Shown: positions 60,243-64,000 of the stretch, in pieces
Layout: each line of letters begins with the position of its first letter
Position numbering within the stretch: the first letter of the stretch is position 1
NCBI GenBank assembly: GCA_015060975.1
Contig: SUXI01000008.1
Location: forward strand, 1-64,000
Reading direction: 5' to 3'
Length of the DNA: 64,000 nt
From: Bacteroidales bacterium
Lineage (GTDB): Bacteria > Bacteroidota > Bacteroidia > Bacteroidales > Muribaculaceae
Position numbers and translations under genes: made by a program
Notes under the pieces: generated by a model
What the model saw: the letters and a program-made list of their open reading frames with translations, nothing else
What the model was told of the DNA's origin: nothing
The model's database searches: none

Positions 60243-60253
60243 TCTTTGCATCT

Positions 60254-60610
60254 ATGGATTTCAAACCCAACAAACCTATATACCAACAAATCATCGATTA
60301 TTGTTTCAATAAAATTCTTGCGCAAGAATGGGTTGAAGACGCAAAAGTGCCATCGGTTCGTGAACTTGCATTAGAACTGTCGGTAAACTCTCATACCGTA
60401 TTAAAGGCATACGAATATCTTCAGGCTGAAGAAATAATTTATGCAAAACGCGGGCTCGGTTTTTTCTTGGCGGCAGATGCTAAAACGATAGTCACAACCG
60501 CCCGACGGGAAGAATTTTATGAAACGACTCTAAGCGATTTGTTTCACGAGATGGAGCGTTTGCAAATCTCTATCGATGATGTTATAGAACATTATAAAAA
60601 TCGGGAATAA
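60254..60610 (+). CDS. GntR-family regulator, YtrA type
   Basis: A 118-aa protein with a winged helix-turn-helix (about 8-75): PIYQQIIDYCFNKI, VPSVRELALELSVNSHTVLKAYEYL and ERGLGFF-like AKRGLGFFLA. The short C-terminal helix is the dimerisation tail of the YtrA subfamily, which lacks a large ligand domain. It probably represses its own operon, perhaps at the palindrome 57615-57636. Confidence 0.9.
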   Translation: MDFKPNKPIYQQIIDYCFNKILAQEWVEDAKVPSVRELALELSVNSHTVLKAYEYLQAEEIIYAKRGLGFFLAADAKTIVTTARREEFYETTLSDLFHEMERLQISIDDVIEHYKNRE

Positions 60611-60633
60611 AAATGCTAAAAAACTCTCACGAC

Positions 60634-60670
60634 AAAAACCATCAATCCAACTTATTGGTCGATGGTTTTT
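60634..60670 (+). terminator. Terminator of the TraB - ABC - GntR operon
   Basis: AAAAACCATC (60634-60643) pairs with GATGGTTTTT (60661-60670), with an inner CCAA/TTGG helix; the 3' arm supplies the T run. Confidence 0.82.
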
Positions 60671-60711
60671 GCCTTATTAAGGAATGTTTGCACAACAAAA
60701 TGATTGAAAAG

Positions 60712-60742
60712 TTGCATAATTAGGCTAATTTTATTTCCTTTG
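60712..60742 (+). promoter_or_regulatory. Promoter of the acyl-CoA ligase gene
   Basis: TTG at 60712-60714 and TTCCTTTG at 60735-60742 (one mismatch to TAnnTTTG), spacer 20 nt. Confidence 0.55.
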
Positions 60743-60777
60743 TACCGCTAAATTTAGTATTTATAACAATCGTTATC

Positions 60778-62442
60778 ATGAAAGAAAAATTACTTGAAAT
60801 TTACTCTCAAAGTTTCAAAGATAATTGGGAATTACCTGCGTTGACTAACTATATCACGAAAAAGACAATAACATACGGCGAGTTTGCCAAGTCAATAGCC
60901 CGATATCATATTCTTTTCAAGGAGTGTGGTATTAAACAAGGTGATAAAATAGCTATTTTAGGAAAGAATACTCCCGAATGGATTCAAATATTTTTTGCTA
61001 CCATTACATACGGTGCGGTGATTGTGCCGGTGTTGAATGATTTTAATCCGCAAGATGCTCAGCATATTGTTAATCACTCTGATTCTGTGCTTTTATTCGT
61101 GTCTCAATATATATGGGAATCTATTGAGTATGATAAATTGCCTAAGGTTAAAGCGGTTTTTTCATTAGATAATAATGAACTTCTTGCCGAACATGAAGAA
61201 TCAAATGATATGGTTTTGAATGCGGTGCGCAATCTGTCAAGTGTTTTTAATGCGAAATATCGCAATGGATTCAGTAGGGAAGATATAAAATATCCCGATG
61301 TCGATTCAAATGCGCTTGCAGTGATAAATTATACCTCGGGTACTACCGGATTCTCAAAAGGAGTGATGTTGTCATATAATAATTTATGTGGGAATGTGGT
61401 GTATGGTCTTAATGCTAATTTGCATTTTCGTGGCTCTCGTTGTGTTTCATTCCTGCCATTGGCACATGCCTACGGTTGCGCTTTTGATATGCTTGTCCCA
61501 TTGGCGATAGGTACACATATAACCTTATTGGGAAAACTTCCTTCACCCAAGATTTTGATTAAGGCAATGAACGAGGTTCGTCCCAACTTGGTGATTTGTG
61601 TGCCGTTGATTCTTGAAAAGATTTATCGTAAGCAAATTGTGCCAATGATTACCAAGCAAACTATTCGTTGGGCGCTTGCCATCCCTTTTGTCGATACAGC
61701 GATATATTCTCAGATACGAAAGAAACTGATAGAGGCTTTTGGTGGTAATTTTGAAGAGATTATAGTTGGTGGAGCACCTCTGAATAAAGAGGTTGAGGAT
61801 TTTCTTCATAAAATCAAATTCCCATTTACAGTAGGTTATGGCATGACCGAATGCGGTCCGCTCATCAGTCACACACCATGGCGTGAGTTCATTCCCACAT
61901 CATCGGGTCGCACGCTTCCCGGAATTATGGAAACGAAAATTCTTAGTGTTGATCCCGAAAATATTCCGGGAGAGATATGTGTGAGAGGCGCAAATCGCAT
62001 GCAAGGATATTATAAGAATCAAGAAGCAACCGATTTGGTCCTTGATGAAGAAGGGTGGTTGCATACCGGTGATATGGGTGTGCGTTCGGCCGATGGAACG
62101 ATTTATATAAAAGGACGTTTAAAAACCATGATTCTTTCGTCGAATGGTCAAAATATATATCCCGAAGAAATAGAATCAAAACTCAATAATATGCCATTTG
62201 TGGGCGAGAGTCTTGTTGTAGAACGAAATAACAGGCTTGTTGCATTGGTTTATCCCGACTATGAGGCGATGGATGCAAATGGCATAGGAGCTTATCAGTT
62301 GAGAGATGTTATGGAGCAAGTGCGTAAAGACCTTAATAAATTGGTGGCTCCATACGAGCAGATAGAAAAAATACAGCTCATTGCCAATGAGTTTGAAAAG
62401 ACTCCTAAACGTTCAATAAAGCGCTATCTATATAACGCATAA
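60778..62442 (+). CDS. AMP-dependent long-chain acyl-CoA ligase
   Basis: A 554-aa ANL-superfamily adenylate-forming enzyme. The P-loop is NYTSGTTGFSKGVMLSY, the A5 motif is GYGMTECGPLIS, the hinge and A8 region is GDMGVRSADGTIYIKGRLKTMI, and the catalytic lysine is in TPKRSIKRYLY near the C terminus. It activates a carboxylate, most likely a long-chain fatty acid, as AMP then CoA thioester. Full length for the bacterial FadD/FACL group. It is monocistronic, with a terminator 22 bp after the stop. Confidence 0.92.
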   Translation: MKEKLLEIYSQSFKDNWELPALTNYITKKTITYGEFAKSIARYHILFKECGIKQGDKIAILGKNTPEWIQIFFATITYGAVIVPVLNDFNPQDAQHIVNHSDSVLLFVSQYIWESIEYDKLPKVKAVFSLDNNELLAEHEESNDMVLNAVRNLSSVFNAKYRNGFSREDIKYPDVDSNALAVINYTSGTTGFSKGVMLSYNNLCGNVVYGLNANLHFRGSRCVSFLPLAHAYGCAFDMLVPLAIGTHITLLGKLPSPKILIKAMNEVRPNLVICVPLILEKIYRKQIVPMITKQTIRWALAIPFVDTAIYSQIRKKLIEAFGGNFEEIIVGGAPLNKEVEDFLHKIKFPFTVGYGMTECGPLISHTPWREFIPTSSGRTLPGIMETKILSVDPENIPGEICVRGANRMQGYYKNQEATDLVLDEEGWLHTGDMGVRSADGTIYIKGRLKTMILSSNGQNIYPEEIESKLNNMPFVGESLVVERNNRLVALVYPDYEAMDANGIGAYQLRDVMEQVRKDLNKLVAPYEQIEKIQLIANEFEKTPKRSIKRYLYNA

Positions 62443-62463
62443 TGTAAAATAATCATTTTATGA

Positions 62464-62503
62464 ATAGAGTTGTGTCAAGAAATTCGGCACAACTCTATTT
62501 TCT
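62464..62503 (+). terminator. Terminator of the acyl-CoA ligase gene
   Basis: ATAGAGTTGTG pairs with CACAACTCTAT (11 bp) and is followed by TTTTCTTT. Confidence 0.85.
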
Positions 62504-62784
62504 TTGCTCTAAATATTAAACGACTAAGAAACACACCTATGTAGTAGTTGATTAATCGCATTTGTAGTTTTACAAATAGAAGATTTTGGCATATTAAAGT
62601 TATGAGAATCATAAATTAGAGTTGGTTGAAAGGAAGTGTTAACTATCGTGTTTAATATGCGATTTTGTCGATATAATGTGCCGATATGAATAGGAATGAG
62701 AGTTAAATTGGTTTTAGGATAGGGCTATAAATGCTAAAAATTATTTTATTTGCAAATAAATTTTAATTTAACAAACTCATTATC
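62504..62784. other. Gene-free spacer before the small T9SS gene
   Basis: AT-rich sequence of 280 bp. A promoter is expected, but no good TAnnTTTG with a -33 partner is seen; the nearest is an imperfect TTTATTTG around 62745. Positions 62584-62598 repeat 15 bases of the rpsU promoter region (384-398), without a -7 element at the right distance. Confidence 0.45.
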
Positions 62785-63225
62785 ATGAAAAAGATTTTAA
62801 CGACTATCTCGATGGGATTGTTGTGCTTTCCTATGATTGCTTCAGATGTTTTATATGTGAGGCAAAATGACGGGGATTCGCAACTGAACATTAGTGCAAT
62901 TAAGGAGATTACATTTCCCAATGGGGGTGTGGCGGTAACAATGAACGATGGCACGACAACAACTTATCCTTCGTCAACATTCGTTTCATTGCGATTTGAT
63001 GGGAATGTTGCGACCGGAGCGATAAATGGTTTGCCGACCGATGGAGATGGAATTATTTATAATGGCAAAACCGTTGTTTCTTCATTAGATGGCGGTATTA
63101 TGATTTATTCGGTAGATGGACAGTTAGTGTTATCAACCAATGAATCGGAGTTAAATGTGTCAACACTATCAAATGGCATATATGTTGTGAAATCGGGTTG
63201 TTTAACTTCTAAAATTGTGAAATGA
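62785..63225 (+). CDS. Small exported protein with a T9SS sorting tail
   Basis: A 146-aa protein with a signal peptide (MKKILTTISMGLLCFPMIAS), an N-terminal domain (about 20-75; VLYVRQNDG, ISAIKEITF, VAVTMNDGTTTTYPSS) and a C-terminal T9SS-like tail (about 100-146; MIYSVDGQLVL, SNGIYVVKSG, SKIVK). The N-terminal domain is also found at the start of the next gene product. With no catalytic domain between, it may be a surface-delivered accessory or structural protein. Its stop overlaps the next ATG (ATGA). Confidence 0.75.
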   Translation: MKKILTTISMGLLCFPMIASDVLYVRQNDGDSQLNISAIKEITFPNGGVAVTMNDGTTTTYPSSTFVSLRFDGNVATGAINGLPTDGDGIIYNGKTVVSSLDGGIMIYSVDGQLVLSTNESELNVSTLSNGIYVVKSGCLTSKIVK

Positions 63226-64000
63226 TGAGAAAGAAAGTAATAACAGGTGTGGTATTAACGTTATCGGCACTTTCATTGGCATGGGCTGCCGAAACAATGT
63301 GGATTCACCGCACTGATAATACAACTCTTGGATTGTCGATAGCTAATGCCGATAGTGTGTCACTGAATGGAAGCGATGTTGTGTTTACTGCAGCAAATGG
63401 TGTTACTAAATCAATGCCAAATACTGAGATTGAAAAAGTGACATTAGGCGAAGCCTCATCAATAGTTGAAATCAAATATAATGGCAGTGATGCCGAAATT
63501 CTCAATCCGTTTGCATTTGAAGGGGTAGAGGTTACTAAAAATGGAGCCGATGTGATTGTGACTTCTACATCAACATCAGAAATAACGTATGAATTGACCG
63601 GTACGACAACAGTTGGTTCGCTCAAGGTTTATTCTGATAAAAAAATCATATTAAACTTAAATAATGCAAGCATTACAAATGATGATGGTGCTGCTATCAA
63701 TATCCAAACAGGGAAAAAATGTACTGTTAACCTGATTGGAACATCAACTCTTATTGATGCCGCTTCATATACAACAGTTAGTGGCGAGGACCAAAAAGGT
63801 TGCTTCTTTAGTGAAGGTCAGTTGGTGTTTACCGGTTCGGGAACATTGAATGTGACAGGTAACTACAAGCATGGTATATGTAGTGATGACTACATTGACA
63901 TACAAAGTGGTGCTGTAAATATCATTAAAGCGGCTAATGATGGTATTCGCACCAATGATTATTTCTTAATGACAGGAGGCGCACTTACCACAGCCGCAAC
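63222..64000 (+). CDS. Exported beta-helix / carbohydrate-binding (DUF4353-like) protein, 3' truncated
   Basis: The first 259 codons of a gene that runs off the window. A signal peptide (RKKVITGVVLTLSALSLAWA) is followed by an about 60-aa domain like that of the preceding gene (MWIHRTDNTTLGLSIA, SVSLNGSDVVFTAANGV, NTEIEKVTL). Repetitive beta-solenoid sequence follows (KVYSDKKIILNLNNASITN, GKKCTVNLIGTSTLI, GSGTLNVTGNYKHGICSD, GAVNIIKAANDGIRTND), which fits the DUF4353/Cthe_2159-like family whose founder binds acidic polysaccharide. The start may be either of two adjacent ATGs (63222 or 63225). Coupled to the preceding gene. Confidence 0.78.
   Translation, partial: MMRKKVITGVVLTLSALSLAWAAETMWIHRTDNTTLGLSIANADSVSLNGSDVVFTAANGVTKSMPNTEIEKVTLGEASSIVEIKYNGSDAEILNPFAFEGVEVTKNGADVIVTSTSTSEITYELTGTTTVGSLKVYSDKKIILNLNNASITNDDGAAINIQTGKKCTVNLIGTSTLIDAASYTTVSGEDQKGCFFSEGQLVFTGSGTLNVTGNYKHGICSDDYIDIQSGAVNIIKAANDGIRTNDYFLMTGGALTTAA

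Noticed and set aside
62584-62598. 15-base identity with the rpsU promoter region (384-398)
   Set aside because: It contains the TTTG -33 element, but there is no TAnnTTTG at the right distance; probably chance in AT-rich DNA.

Overview
The window is a 64 kb piece of a Bacteroidota chromosome, most likely order Bacteroidales and plausibly Muribaculaceae-like. This rests on several sequence traits. Promoters have the phylum form TTTG - about 19-21 nt - TAnnTTTG. There are C-terminal type IX secretion (T9SS) sorting tails, large-form IspG, a SusE/Fn3-like secreted repertoire, tandem OmpH/Skp genes next to BamA, and the rpsU-xerC-hpf block. Family placement is inference. I see no tRNA, rRNA, IS element, prophage or CRISPR array.

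Layout. 1-8.6 kb, mostly + strand: tail of a T9SS cargo gene, rpsU-xerC-hpf, a formate/nitrite channel, class II aldolase, a small 2[4Fe-4S] ferredoxin (- strand), a coiled-coil membrane protein, MgtC-like protein and a CPA2 cation/H+ antiporter. 8.6-16.3 kb, - strand: an apparent operon wzi - lipoprotein - legB - neuD-like - neuB - neuC, preceded by a Wzx-type flippase. It makes a nonulosonic (legionaminic-type) sugar precursor but has no aminotransferase or CMP-transferase here. 16.3-25.4 kb: a DUF2807 protein, a dihydrouridine synthase, the five-gene run rpoN - PAP2-like - purE - ispG - M16 peptidase (- strand) and a divergent iron alcohol dehydrogenase. 25.4-30.6 kb: a GT2 glycosyltransferase and a five-gene exported-protein operon around a CsgG-like protein. 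That operon lies directly downstream of a roughly 310-nt structured RNA with its own near-perfect promoter and terminator.

30.6-35.4 kb: hisG-hisD-hisC-hisB, headed by a histidine attenuator with a 15-residue leader peptide (HHYHH), an intrinsic terminator and an 8-bp antiterminator pairing. 35.4-43.5 kb: outer-membrane biogenesis (two Skp/OmpH, BamA, UppS, a DUF6089-like barrel, a DUF6242-like lipoprotein) and ribD. 43.6-55.2 kb: two giant paralogous T9SS-exported proteins (1,611 and about 2,218 aa) with a GH10-like (DUF187) head followed by Fn3-like and beta-propeller-like modules. 55.4-62.4 kb: a MINPP-type phytase, a TPR protein, a thiol peroxidase, a TraB/GumN - ABC - GntR operon and an acyl-CoA ligase. 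62.8-64 kb: a small T9SS protein and a truncated beta-helix protein that share an N-terminal domain.

The least explained parts are the structured RNA with competing helices in front of the CsgG-like operon, the his attenuator (clear mechanism, little described in this phylum), the incomplete nonulosonate pathway, and perfect palindromes at the predicted transcription starts of the wzi and TraB operons.
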